DNA of 48,478 bases from Bacteroidota bacterium (lineage in GTDB: Bacteria; Bacteroidota; Bacteroidia; Chitinophagales; Chitinophagaceae). The notes below the pieces were generated by a model. The model saw only the letters and a program-made list of their open reading frames with translations, ran no database searches and had not been told where the DNA came from. The stretch covers positions 1 through 48,478 of the forward strand of contig JABDDT010000017.1 of NCBI GenBank assembly GCA_013287475.1. Reading direction: 5' to 3'. A program made the position numbers and the translations under genes. Below are positions 1-7,603 of the stretch, in pieces; the first letter of the stretch is position 1; each line of letters opens with the position of its first letter.

Positions 1-115
1 CGCCAATATAACCAAGAGATTTAGCCCATTTGCAGATGGATTCGAGTTTATTAAATGGCGCTTTATCTCCGAGAAATTGTGCTAGAAATATACCCGGTCC
101 CTTGATTGTTTTCAT
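1..115 (-). CDS. Sugar phosphate isomerase/epimerase, TIM barrel (N-terminal fragment)
   Basis: Only the first 38 codons are present; the gene runs off the left edge. The reading begins MKTIKGPGIFLAQFLGD and continues with a region rich in AKSLGYIG-type helix-strand residues. This is the usual opening of the xylose-isomerase-like TIM-barrel epimerases that Bacteroidota pair with Gfo/Idh/MocA dehydrogenases. It lies 50 bp downstream of such a dehydrogenase on the same strand, so the two are probably co-transcribed and act on the same sugar. The substrate cannot be read from the fragment. Confidence 0.7.
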   Translation of the reverse strand, partial: MKTIKGPGIFLAQFLGDKAPFNKLESICKWAKSLGYIG

Positions 116-153
116 TAAAATATTTTTTTGACTGTTGGTGGCTGGATGTTTTA

Positions 154-180
154 ATTCTCACACTCTCACACTTCCACAGT
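154..180. repeat. 8-nt stop-associated repeat (CTCACACT units) overlapping a stop codon
   Basis: Two exact CTCACACT units and a diverged third (TCCACAGT) overlap the 3' end of the minus-strand dehydrogenase. In the sense of that gene the array reads AAGTGTGAGAGTGTGAG and supplies its last residues (VEV) and TGA stop. Same degenerate 8-nt family as at 5497, 13606, 10196, 27175 and 46790. Confidence 0.8.
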
Positions 181-1338
181 ATGATTCGTCCACTTCTCAG
201 AGGATTTAGATGAAGCAACCACATTATCAATAAAAGCCATTCCCCTGATGCCATCTTCCACACCGGGGAAATCGAGGCTTTCTGGTGAAGCCTGTTTTCC
301 ATCGATGCGTGCAGATAATGTTTGTGCAAAATTGTGGTAAATATTTCCGAATGCTTCGAGATATCCTTCCGGATGACCGCCTGGTGTGCGGAAATTATGT
401 GTTGCGAAAGAAGAAAGTGGTTCTTTATATCCTACACCTGCACGAAGAATTTGCATTGGTTGATCCAGCCATCTGAGTATAAGTGAATTGGGTTCCTGTT
501 GCCGCCATTCAAGTCCGCCTTTTTCACCATACACCCGGATTTTCAAAGCATTCTCTTCGCCGGCTGCTACCTGCGAAGCCATCAAAACACCGGCAGCTCC
601 ATTGTCAAATTTCAATAATACATTTCCGTCATCATCCAGCAGGCGCCCTTCTACAAAAATATTCAGATCAGCACAAAGTTTAGTGATCTTCAGTCCGGTA
701 ATATATTCCGCAAGATGTGCAGCATGCGTGCCGATATCACCCATGCAGCCGCTTTTGCCCGATTTCTTCGGATCGGTTCTCCAGGCAGCTTGGGCGTTGC
801 CTTCACGTTCCGTGAGTTTACTTAGCCAGCCCTGAGGATATTCGACCCAGACTTTCCGGATTTTACCCAGGGCATTATTTTTTATCATCTGGCGTGCCTG
901 TTTCACCATCGGGTAACCCGAGTAAGTATGAGTCAAACAAAGAATGAGTCCTGTTTCTTCTACTTTCTTTTTTAATTGTCTCGCTTCATCAATGGTAAAA
1001 GCAATGGGTTTTTCGATCACTACATGAAAGCCTTTATCCAGTGCAAGCATAGCCGGTGCAAAATGGGCAAAATTGGGAGTTACAATGGTTACGAAATCAA
1101 TTCTTTTATCAGAAGGAACTTTAGATTCCTTCTCCATCATTTCTTCATAATTCAAATAGGTGCGTTCCGGTGGCAGGAATAACATTTCTCCTGATGCTTT
1201 CGCTATTTCCGGATTAATGCTCAGAGCGCCGCAGGAGACTTCAATCAATCCGTCCATCAACGCTGCATAACGGTGAATAGCTCCTATAAAAGCATCCTTA
1301 CCACCTCCGACCATGCCCATTCGTAGTTTTCGATTCAT
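166..1338 (-). CDS. Gfo/Idh/MocA family oxidoreductase
   Basis: A 390-residue NAD(P)-dependent dehydrogenase of the Gfo/Idh/MocA family, which oxidises or reduces a hydroxyl of a sugar or cyclitol. The N-terminal Rossmann fold has a glycine-rich loop (MVGGGKDAF, residues 9-17) and the family EKP motif at 109-111, followed by the C-terminal substrate-binding half. A GDIGTHAAHL stretch holds the usual catalytic Asp/His region. ATG at 1338 fits the family start. It is divergent from the MFS transporter and upstream of a TIM-barrel epimerase. The last residues come from an 8-nt repeat. The exact substrate is unknown. Confidence 0.93.
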   Translation of the reverse strand: MNRKLRMGMVGGGKDAFIGAIHRYAALMDGLIEVSCGALSINPEIAKASGEMLFLPPERTYLNYEEMMEKESKVPSDKRIDFVTIVTPNFAHFAPAMLALDKGFHVVIEKPIAFTIDEARQLKKKVEETGLILCLTHTYSGYPMVKQARQMIKNNALGKIRKVWVEYPQGWLSKLTEREGNAQAAWRTDPKKSGKSGCMGDIGTHAAHLAEYITGLKITKLCADLNIFVEGRLLDDDGNVLLKFDNGAAGVLMASQVAAGEENALKIRVYGEKGGLEWRQQEPNSLILRWLDQPMQILRAGVGYKEPLSSFATHNFRTPGGHPEGYLEAFGNIYHNFAQTLSARIDGKQASPESLDFPGVEDGIRGMAFIDNVVASSKSSEKWTNHTVEV

Positions 1339-1489
1339 AATTTATAAATTAAAAAGTAAAAATTTAAAAGTAGAAAATAAAATCTTTCAGGTGTTAAGCG
1401 TTGCGCGTTCCATGTTTTGACCTTCTAAAGTACAAATTTGTGAAGGAAAGCCATTTGTTTGCTTTTTTTTTATTTACTGAAATAAAAAT

Positions 1490-1497
1490 TACATTTA
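1490..1497 (+). promoter_or_regulatory. Possible -7 promoter element for the MFS operon
   Basis: TACATTTA matches the Bacteroidota -7 consensus TAnnTTTG at all fixed positions but the last. It lies 53 bp before the MFS start and just before the palindrome at 1509-1526. No convincing -33 TTTG is seen at normal spacing. Confidence 0.35.
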
Positions 1498-1508
1498 CTG
1501 GTCTGTAT

Positions 1509-1526
1509 TCAGAAATGTATTTCTGA
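1509..1526. promoter_or_regulatory. Perfect 18-bp palindrome, candidate operator
   Basis: TCAGAAAT-GT-ATTTCTGA is a perfect inverted repeat with 8-bp arms and a 2-bp spacer. It ends 24 bp before the MFS start codon, in the divergent spacer between the dehydrogenase and the transporter. The position just after a -7-like box fits a repressor site, perhaps sugar-responsive. No regulator gene is present in the window. Confidence 0.5.
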
Positions 1527-1550
1527 CGATTCTAAATTAAAACGATTGCT

Positions 1551-2843
1551 ATGCCCTCCAACGAAATTCCGCGTCAACAACTTTTTACTGCCAGCTGCCT
1601 TGCGCTGCTCGTTACTTCACTTTCTTTTGGCATCCGGGCAGGAATCCTCGGGAAACTGGGCACCGATTTTAATCTGAATGCTTCTGAACTGGGAACTATT
1701 GCTGCCACGGCGTTCTGGGGATTTCCACTGGCGGTTGTGATTGGCGGAATTATCGTTGATATTGTCGGAATGAAAAGACTTTTGGAAATGGCATTTATTT
1801 TTCACCTTGCTGGTATTATACTGACAATAACCGCTACTGGATATTGGAGCTTATTTCTTTCCACTTTATTGATTGGCATCGCCAACGGCACTGTTGAAGC
1901 AGCCTGTAATCCATTGGTGGCTTCCCTCTTTCCGAATAATAAAACAACTAAACTGAATCATTTTCATCTGTGGTTCCCCGGTGGCATTTTTATTGGAACA
2001 CTGATTGTATTTGGGTTAAATAAACTAGGTGTCAGCTGGCAGATAGAAGTGGCAACTATGTTGATCCCGACACTTATTTACGGTTATTTATTCTTCAAAT
2101 TGAAATTTCCGGTTACCGAAAGGGTTGCAGCCGGAGTTTCCAATAAGCAGATGTATTTAGCTCTTTTATCAGGATTGTTTTTATTCATGATCATCTGCAT
2201 GTTTGGAACAGCTATTACAGAATTATTTACAGCGCAATGGATTGATGTTTTACTCAAAAATGTAACCGACAATGCCATATTGATTTTAACGCTTGATACA
2301 GGTGTGATGGTAGTTGGCAGAGCCTTCGCCGGTCCCATCGTCAAGCGTATCTCACCACAGGGCGTACTTTTAATGTCAGCAATACTGGCTTCGATTGGAA
2401 TATATCTGCTTGGTCATTCTACAGGGAATATGATTTTTGCAGGGGCACTTGTTTTTGGTATGGGTGTATGTTATTTCTGGCCCACAATGCTTGGTTTTGT
2501 TTCGGAAAACCTGCCAAGGACAGGAGCAGTAGGCATGAACCTTATGGGCGGAGTGGGTATGCTTTCTGTTGCCCTTTATACCATTATTATGGGTAAACAT
2601 TATGATGCATTGGTTGCTGCTAAATTACCTGCGGGAGCTGACCTTGCATTGTATAATAAAGCACCTGCCGGTTCAGATATGGCTAATGCATTATTTGAAG
2701 CAAATAAAGCTGCCGGACCAGCTATCCTTAATTTTACATTGATGATCCCCCTTGCTCTGATCGTCGCATTTATCGGGTTGAATTTATATATGCGAGGACG
2801 TAAAAGACCGGAGATCCTGGCCGCCGCTTCCGTTGGTCACTAA
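1551..2843 (+). CDS. MFS sugar transporter
   Basis: A 430-residue inner-membrane major facilitator superfamily protein with about 12 hydrophobic segments and the loop-2/3 signature DIVGMKRLLE (about residues 70-79). Family members of this kind in Bacteroidota import sugars or sugar acids. It is the first gene of a plus-strand cluster (importer, isomerase-like protein, GMC oxidoreductase, small subunit), and the next start lies 49 bp after its stop. Context suggests it imports the substrate or the product of the periplasmic oxidation system, but the ligand cannot be named. Confidence 0.88.
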   Translation: MPSNEIPRQQLFTASCLALLVTSLSFGIRAGILGKLGTDFNLNASELGTIAATAFWGFPLAVVIGGIIVDIVGMKRLLEMAFIFHLAGIILTITATGYWSLFLSTLLIGIANGTVEAACNPLVASLFPNNKTTKLNHFHLWFPGGIFIGTLIVFGLNKLGVSWQIEVATMLIPTLIYGYLFFKLKFPVTERVAAGVSNKQMYLALLSGLFLFMIICMFGTAITELFTAQWIDVLLKNVTDNAILILTLDTGVMVVGRAFAGPIVKRISPQGVLLMSAILASIGIYLLGHSTGNMIFAGALVFGMGVCYFWPTMLGFVSENLPRTGAVGMNLMGGVGMLSVALYTIIMGKHYDALVAAKLPAGADLALYNKAPAGSDMANALFEANKAAGPAILNFTLMIPLALIVAFIGLNLYMRGRKRPEILAAASVGH

Positions 2844-2892
2844 ATTTATAATCGTCTTTATTCATTTCGTACTTTCAAATTTTATTCGGCAC

Positions 2893-3786
2893 ATGAATCC
2901 TCCCTCTTCAAGGCGAAAACTTATTAAAAATATGATTGCCGGTTCAGCAGTACTGGCAGCAGGAAGTCAGTTGCTTTCATCCTATAAACCTAAAGCAAAA
3001 TCAAAAGATTCATTGGAACTCAAAGGGAATATAAATCACTCCGTCTGCCGCTGGTGTTATGATTCCATTCCATTGGAGACATTTTGTCAGAATGTTAAAG
3101 AAATAGGATTACCTGCGATCGATCTTGTTGCTCCAAAAGACTGGCCAATGCTGCAGAAATACGGACTTTACAGTTCAATGTGCTATGTAGCAGGAGATGT
3201 GAGTTTAACAGATGGATTTGCTGATACCAGGTACCACGATAAACTAATTTCCCAGTATAAAGAAGTAATCCCGCTAATGGTTGCTGCTGGTTATAAGGAC
3301 GTCATCTGTTTCAGCGGAAGCCGCAGGGGAATGGACGATGAAACCGGTTTAAACAATTGCGTGAAGGGTCTTCAGCAAATATTGCCCCTGGCAGAAAAAA
3401 ACGGGGTTACCATTCAAATGGAATTGCTGAACAGTAAGGTGAATCACAAAGATTATATGTGCGATCGAACCGCCTGGGGAGTGGCTTTATGTAAAAGACT
3501 GAATAGCCCGAATTTCAAATTATTATATGATATCTATCATATGCAGATAGATGAAGGAGATGTAATCCGTACCATTCAGGATAACAACCAATATCTGGGA
3601 CATTACCATACAGGGGGTGTTCCCGGAAGACACGAAATAGATGAAAGCCAGGAACTTTATTATCCCGCTATTATGAAGGCCATTGTGGCAACAGGTTTCA
3701 AAGGATATGTTGCGCAGGAATTCATCCCTGCAGAAAAAGATAAAATCGCTTCTTTGCATAAAGCAGTTATTATTTGTGATGTATAA
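2893..3786 (+). CDS. Hydroxypyruvate isomerase-like TIM-barrel protein, Tat-exported
   Basis: A 297-residue xylose-isomerase-like TIM-barrel protein. I choose ATG 2893 over an in-frame TTG at 2833 because it places a textbook twin-arginine signal (SRRKLIKNM then a hydrophobic stretch) at residues 6-24. Probable metal ligands of the hydroxypyruvate isomerase family are visible: E177 (MELLN), D213 (YDIYHMQ), H237/H239 (HYHTGG) and E276 (AQEF). Export implies work on periplasmic keto-sugars rather than on cytosolic hydroxypyruvate. The GMC gene follows 27 bp later. Confidence 0.87.
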   Translation: MNPPSSRRKLIKNMIAGSAVLAAGSQLLSSYKPKAKSKDSLELKGNINHSVCRWCYDSIPLETFCQNVKEIGLPAIDLVAPKDWPMLQKYGLYSSMCYVAGDVSLTDGFADTRYHDKLISQYKEVIPLMVAAGYKDVICFSGSRRGMDDETGLNNCVKGLQQILPLAEKNGVTIQMELLNSKVNHKDYMCDRTAWGVALCKRLNSPNFKLLYDIYHMQIDEGDVIRTIQDNNQYLGHYHTGGVPGRHEIDESQELYYPAIMKAIVATGFKGYVAQEFIPAEKDKIASLHKAVIICDV

Positions 3787-3813
3787 AAATAAAAATCTAA
3801 ACAGCAAATTATC

Positions 3814-5493
3814 ATGGCAGACAATGTGTATGATGCAATCGTAATCGGGTCAGGAATCAGTGGGGGATGGGCCGCAAAGGAACTCTGTGAAAAAGGCCTG
3901 AAAACGATCATGCTGGAAAGGGGAAGAAATATTGAACATGTAAAAGGTTATGTAAACGCGAATAAAGAAGCCTGGGATTATCCCCATCGCGGAAGGCGAA
4001 CGCAGGAAATGATCAAGGAATATCCGGTATTAAAAAGAGACTATCCATTGAATGAAACTAACCTTGATTATTGGGCAAATGATCAGGATAGTCCCTACAC
4101 AGAAATTAAACCTTTCGACTGGTTCCGTGGATATCATGTGGGCGGCCGCTCGCTCATGTGGGGCCGGCAGAGTTATCGTTGGAGTGATCATGATTTTGAA
4201 GCCAATGCCCGCGACGGCCATGGAGTTGACTGGCCGGTTCGTTATAAAGAGATTGCACCCTGGTACGATTATGCAGAAAAATTTGCCGGCATAAGTGGTA
4301 ACAGAGACGGATTGGACATTTTACCCGACGGACAGTTTATGCCCCCTATGGATATGACCTGTGTGGAAAAAGATTTTTCTACCCGGATGAAAGATTTGTT
4401 CAAAGGTTCCCGCCATGTAATCATTGGCAGAACGGCGAATATAACCGAGCCTCTTGAAGGGAGAACCAATTGTCAGTTCAGAAATAAATGTTGGCTTGGT
4501 TGTCCTTTTGGTGCATATTTCAGTACCCAGTCTTCCACTCTTCCAGCGGCAATGAAAACGGGCAATCTTACAGTTCGTCCCTGGGCCATTGTTACAAAAA
4601 TTCTTTACGATAAGGATAAAAAAAGAGCAATAGGCGTGGAAGTTCTGGACGCAGAAACCAATAAGACATATACTTATAATGCAAAGATCATATTCCTGAA
4701 TGCATCCACGTTTAACAGTGCCTGGGTCCTCATGAATTCAGCGACGGATATCTGGCCTGATGGACTTGGAAGCAGCAGTGGAGAGCTTGGTCATAATGTT
4801 ATGGATCATCACCTGGGTGTGGGTGCGGGGGGTACGGTTGAAGGGTTTGAGGATAAATATTATTATGGAAGAAGAGCTAATGGAATCTATATTCCCCAAT
4901 TCCGAAATGTAGGTCAGGACAAACGGGATTACGTACGTGGATTCGGATACCAGGGAGGCGGTGGGCGCGCAGGATATATGCGTAGTCCGGAAGAAATCTC
5001 TTTGGGGATCGATTTAAAAGAAGCCTTATCCGAACCGGGACCCTGGAGTCTTCATATCGGTGGATTCGGAGAAACCCTGCCATATCATGAAAATAAAGTA
5101 ACACTTGACAAAACAAGAAAGGATAAATGGGGTCTTAATATCCTGGCTATGGATATAGAATATAAGGATAACGAAAAGAAGATGCGTCTGGATATGAAGA
5201 ACGATGCTATTGAAATGTTGACTTCAGCCGGAGTTAAAAATGTTAAGGGTTATGAAGGAAATGGCACATTGGGGCGGGGCATACATGAAATGGGTTCTGC
5301 GAGAATGGGCAAAGATCCTAAAACATCTGTCCTGAATAAATGGAATCAGGTTTGGGATGCGCCGAATGTATTTGTAACTGATGGATCATTCATGGTTTCA
5401 GCATCCTGCGTGAATCCTTCACTTAGTTATATGGCATTTACTGCACGTGCTGCGGATCACGCAGTGAGTGAGTTGAAGAAAGGAAATATTTAA
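3814..5493 (+). CDS. GMC family FAD-dependent oxidoreductase
   Basis: A 559-residue glucose-methanol-choline oxidoreductase. FAD-binding motif GSGISGG is at residues 12-18 with acidic E35, and GGRSLMWGRQS is the second signature. The C-terminal part has HEMGSARMG and CVNPSLSYMAF, which hold the active-site His/Asn positions of the family. It probably oxidises a sugar or polyol to a keto or lactone product. It has no signal peptide of its own. The next gene encodes a Tat-signal small subunit, so co-export is likely, as in FAD-dependent gluconate and glucose dehydrogenases. No cytochrome c subunit is next to it. Confidence 0.93.
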   Translation: MADNVYDAIVIGSGISGGWAAKELCEKGLKTIMLERGRNIEHVKGYVNANKEAWDYPHRGRRTQEMIKEYPVLKRDYPLNETNLDYWANDQDSPYTEIKPFDWFRGYHVGGRSLMWGRQSYRWSDHDFEANARDGHGVDWPVRYKEIAPWYDYAEKFAGISGNRDGLDILPDGQFMPPMDMTCVEKDFSTRMKDLFKGSRHVIIGRTANITEPLEGRTNCQFRNKCWLGCPFGAYFSTQSSTLPAAMKTGNLTVRPWAIVTKILYDKDKKRAIGVEVLDAETNKTYTYNAKIIFLNASTFNSAWVLMNSATDIWPDGLGSSSGELGHNVMDHHLGVGAGGTVEGFEDKYYYGRRANGIYIPQFRNVGQDKRDYVRGFGYQGGGGRAGYMRSPEEISLGIDLKEALSEPGPWSLHIGGFGETLPYHENKVTLDKTRKDKWGLNILAMDIEYKDNEKKMRLDMKNDAIEMLTSAGVKNVKGYEGNGTLGRGIHEMGSARMGKDPKTSVLNKWNQVWDAPNVFVTDGSFMVSASCVNPSLSYMAFTARAADHAVSELKKGNI

Positions 5494-5496
5494 TTA

Positions 5497-5530
5497 AAGT
5501 GTGAGAGCGTGAGAGCGAGCGTGTGTGGGA
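5497..5530. repeat. 8-nt stop-associated repeat (GTGAGAGC units)
   Basis: Starting 3 nt after the GMC stop codon the plus strand reads AAGTGTGAGAGCGTGAGAGC and then degenerates. Orientation relative to the upstream gene is the same as at 154, 13606, 27175 and 46790. Confidence 0.75.
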
Positions 5531-5547
5531 AGTAAATTATTCACTAG

Positions 5548-5582
5548 TTTTAGGCTTTAAGCTTTAGGCTTTAGGCTTTTTT
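5548..5582. repeat. 7-nt repeat, TTTAGGC family
   Basis: About five imperfect TTTAGGC/TTTAAGC heptamers end just before the small-subunit gene. It is a member of the most abundant repeat family in this window (also near 6498, 20511, 21392, 25896, 28988, 35482, 35601, 38512 and 46882). Confidence 0.8.
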
Positions 5583-5602
5583 GAAATTCTAAATCTAAAA
5601 AG

Positions 5603-6178
5603 ATGAACAGAAGAGAAGCACTTTCGTCAGTAGCACTGCTGCTCGGTGGAACGATTATTGGAGCTGAAATGTTTTTATCCGGATGTACTAATGAAAATAA
5701 AAAAATCGGGACGCTGGGACTTGATTTTTCTCCGGAGGACACATCATTCCTCGATGAAGTTGGCGAAACCATAATCCCTGCAACGGATACGCCTGGCGCC
5801 AAAGATGCAAAAATCGGAGAGTTCATGCATACCATTGTAAGGGACTGTTACAATAAAACAGATCAGGACATATTTATAGCAGGAATGGCCAAACTAAATG
5901 ATGCCAGTAAATCTATGAACGGAAAATATTTCCTGGAATCAAGTCCGGAAGAACGTAAAAAATTGCTTATTGCTCTCGATAAGGAACAAAAAGATTATGC
6001 AACCAGTAAAAAACCAACAGATCCGACACATTATTTCAGAATGATGAAGGAACTGACTATATGGGGTTATTTTACTTCAGAACCCGGGGCTACAAAGGCG
6101 CTACGGTATATTGCAGTACCTGGCAGATATGAAGGTTGTATCCCTTATAAAAAAGGAGACAAGGCCTGGGCAACTTAA
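5603..6178 (+). CDS. Gluconate 2-dehydrogenase subunit 3 family protein (Tat lipoprotein)
   Basis: A 191-residue small subunit that normally pairs with a GMC-type catalytic subunit. The N-terminus has a twin-arginine motif (MNRREALSS), a hydrophobic core and a lipobox FLSGC ending at Cys28, so it is predicted to be Tat-exported and lipid-anchored. The mature part (DFSPEDTSFLDEVGETIIP...) is the family signature. In known FAD-dependent dehydrogenases this subunit carries the signal that takes the signal-less flavoprotein across the membrane. It follows the GMC gene by 109 bp of repeat-rich spacer. Confidence 0.9.
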   Translation: MNRREALSSVALLLGGTIIGAEMFLSGCTNENKKIGTLGLDFSPEDTSFLDEVGETIIPATDTPGAKDAKIGEFMHTIVRDCYNKTDQDIFIAGMAKLNDASKSMNGKYFLESSPEERKKLLIALDKEQKDYATSKKPTDPTHYFRMMKELTIWGYFTSEPGATKALRYIAVPGRYEGCIPYKKGDKAWAT

Positions 6179-6285
6179 TAAAAAAGCCCGGAGTTCAATA
6201 ACAAACTACCAGGCCTACTATCACAATATTTTTTTCTGGCTTTTAAAGTGCCAGGCAACTGCACGCAAGAATTCGACAAAAGAAT

Positions 6286-6420
6286 TTATCTGGAGCCATA
6301 GCCGACATATCCCTGTGTAGCCTTACATCCGCTTTTTCCTGAACTTCTGTAGCTTGCGCAGGATGCAAATATGGATGATGCTACTGCGATGATTGCAATA
6401 ATTAAAACTGACTTTCTCAT
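6286..6420 (-). CDS. Small lipoprotein, 44 residues
   Basis: An ORF of 44 codons, ATG at 6420 and TAA at 6286-6288. It has a basic start (MRKS), a hydrophobic run (VLIIAIIAVASSIF) and a lipobox FASC with Cys21. The mature peptide has only 24 residues, including a second Cys32 and a C-terminal GYVGYGSR. The complete lipoprotein signal and the Gly/Tyr-rich tail argue that it is real. It converges with the small-subunit gene. Function unknown. Confidence 0.75.
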   Translation of the reverse strand: MRKSVLIIAIIAVASSIFASCASYRSSGKSGCKATQGYVGYGSR

Positions 6421-6497
6421 TTTCCTGGGTATTTTAAATTAATAATAAAGCCTGGTATCAGGTGGATCTTCCAGGTGCTTCAGAGGAACGGACATCT

Positions 6498-6612
6498 TTT
6501 GCTTAAGACTAAAAGCTTAAGGCTTAAAGCAAAGCGAAACAGACAAATTCTAGGAGGTACGGATAGGACTCAAAAATCTTCAGCTTTACGCCTTGAGCCT
6601 TATGCTTACATG
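6498..6612. repeat. Inverted pair of TTTAGGC-family heptamer arrays
   Basis: The left array is 6498-6536 (units like GCTTAAG, GGCTTAA) and the right array is 6580-6612 (units CTTTACG, CCTTGAG, CCTTATG). The orientation is inverted, with about 70 nt between the best-matching arms. A transcript through here could fold into a long imperfect stem-loop. Confidence 0.6.
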
Positions 6613-6782
6613 TGTTATTCGAAGGATTAGACGAGAATAGAGCAAAATAAAACAATAATATTCGTAAATGCAATAGGAGCCTGCCATTTAGATATTTTTT
6701 GTGATTACTGACGAATGACGGTAGCACGCGGTTATGTTATATCTGCCTAATCTTACAGCCATTCACGATGGTTGGATATTGT

Positions 6783-6790
6783 TACATTTG
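6783..6790 (+). promoter_or_regulatory. Promoter -7 element for dnaQ operon
   Basis: TACATTTG is a perfect match to the Bacteroidota -7 consensus TAnnTTTG, 32 bp before the ATG at 6823. A clear -33 TTTG is not seen at the expected distance, so only the -7 half is supported. Confidence 0.5.
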
Positions 6791-6822
6791 CAAAGAAATT
6801 ATTGCCTAACCCATAAAGATTC

Positions 6823-7602
6823 ATGTTACAATTAACCAAACCACTGGCGGTTATCGACCTGGAAACCACCGGAATTAATCTTGCCACCGACCGAATCGTT
6901 GAAATCGCCATAGTAAAACTCATGCCGGATGGAACCAGGAGTGTTAAGCATAAACTTATCAATCCGGAGATTCCTATACCTAAACAGGCATCAGATATTC
7001 ATGGGATTACAAATGATAAAGTAAAAGATGCCCAGACTTTCCGACAGGCGGCCAATGAACTTAAGCAGTTCCTGGACCATAGTGATCTTGCCGGTTATAA
7101 TTCAAACCGCTTTGATATCCCCCTGCTCGTTGAAGAGTTTTTACGCATTGGTATTGAAATCGATATGAAGGGAAGAAAACTGATCGATGTACAGCGCGTA
7201 TTTCACATGATGGAACAAAGGACACTTTCGGCTGCTTATAAATTTTACTGCGACAAATTGCATGACGGAGCTCACGGGGCTGAGGCGGACGCGGAAGCAA
7301 CACTTGAGATATTACTGGCACAGCTGGAGCGTTACCCACAGCTTGGAACTGATCCCGAGAGCATTGTTAAATTTACCGGAGATGATCAATTGGTCGATTT
7401 TGCCCGTCGATTTTCCATGGAAAATGGAATCGAAATCTTTAACTTCGGTAAGCATAAGGGAAGACCTGTTGCAGACGTATTAAAATCAGAACCCCAGTAT
7501 TACGATTGGATGATGAAAGGGGATTTTCCGATGCACACCAAACAAAAACTGACAGAGATTTTCAACCGCACAATGTTAAAAAAAGATAAAACGGTTAGCT
7601 AA
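6823..7602 (+). CDS. DnaQ-like 3'-5' exonuclease (DNA polymerase III epsilon/ExoX type)
   Basis: A 259-residue DEDDh exonuclease. Exo I is VIDLETTG with D12 and E14, Exo II is AGYNSNRFDIPLL, and Exo III is HGAEADAEATLEIL. After the nuclease domain a separate C-terminal module (IFNFGKHKGRPVADV...YYDWMMKGDFP) matches the small domain found at the end of exodeoxyribonuclease X-like proteins. It may proofread DnaE, which lacks its own exonuclease, or act as a free nuclease. First gene of a three-gene plus-strand run; the next reading frame starts within 2 nt of its stop. Confidence 0.9.
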   Translation: MLQLTKPLAVIDLETTGINLATDRIVEIAIVKLMPDGTRSVKHKLINPEIPIPKQASDIHGITNDKVKDAQTFRQAANELKQFLDHSDLAGYNSNRFDIPLLVEEFLRIGIEIDMKGRKLIDVQRVFHMMEQRTLSAAYKFYCDKLHDGAHGAEADAEATLEILLAQLERYPQLGTDPESIVKFTGDDQLVDFARRFSMENGIEIFNFGKHKGRPVADVLKSEPQYYDWMMKGDFPMHTKQKLTEIFNRTMLKKDKTVS

Positions 7603-7603
7603 C

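Larger units (their letters stand above)
6421..6822. other. Intergenic region, 402 bp
   Basis: No convincing gene. It holds two degenerate heptamer arrays of the TTTAGGC family (6498-6536 and 6580-6612). They face each other as an inverted pair: arm AAGCTTAAGGCT at 6513-6524 matches the reverse complement of 6596-6607 at 11 of 12 positions. It also holds the probable dnaQ promoter near 6783 and the upstream region of the minus-strand lipoprotein. Confidence 0.6.

Noticed and set aside
488..835. 115-residue plus-strand ORF
   Set aside because: It lies wholly opposite the Gfo/Idh gene and reads as a composition shadow (Ser/Pro/Arg-rich, no domain).
6229..6260. CTGGC...GCCAG hairpin as a terminator for the small lipoprotein or subunit 3
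   Set aside because: The stem is only 5 bp and no T-run follows it on either strand in the right direction.
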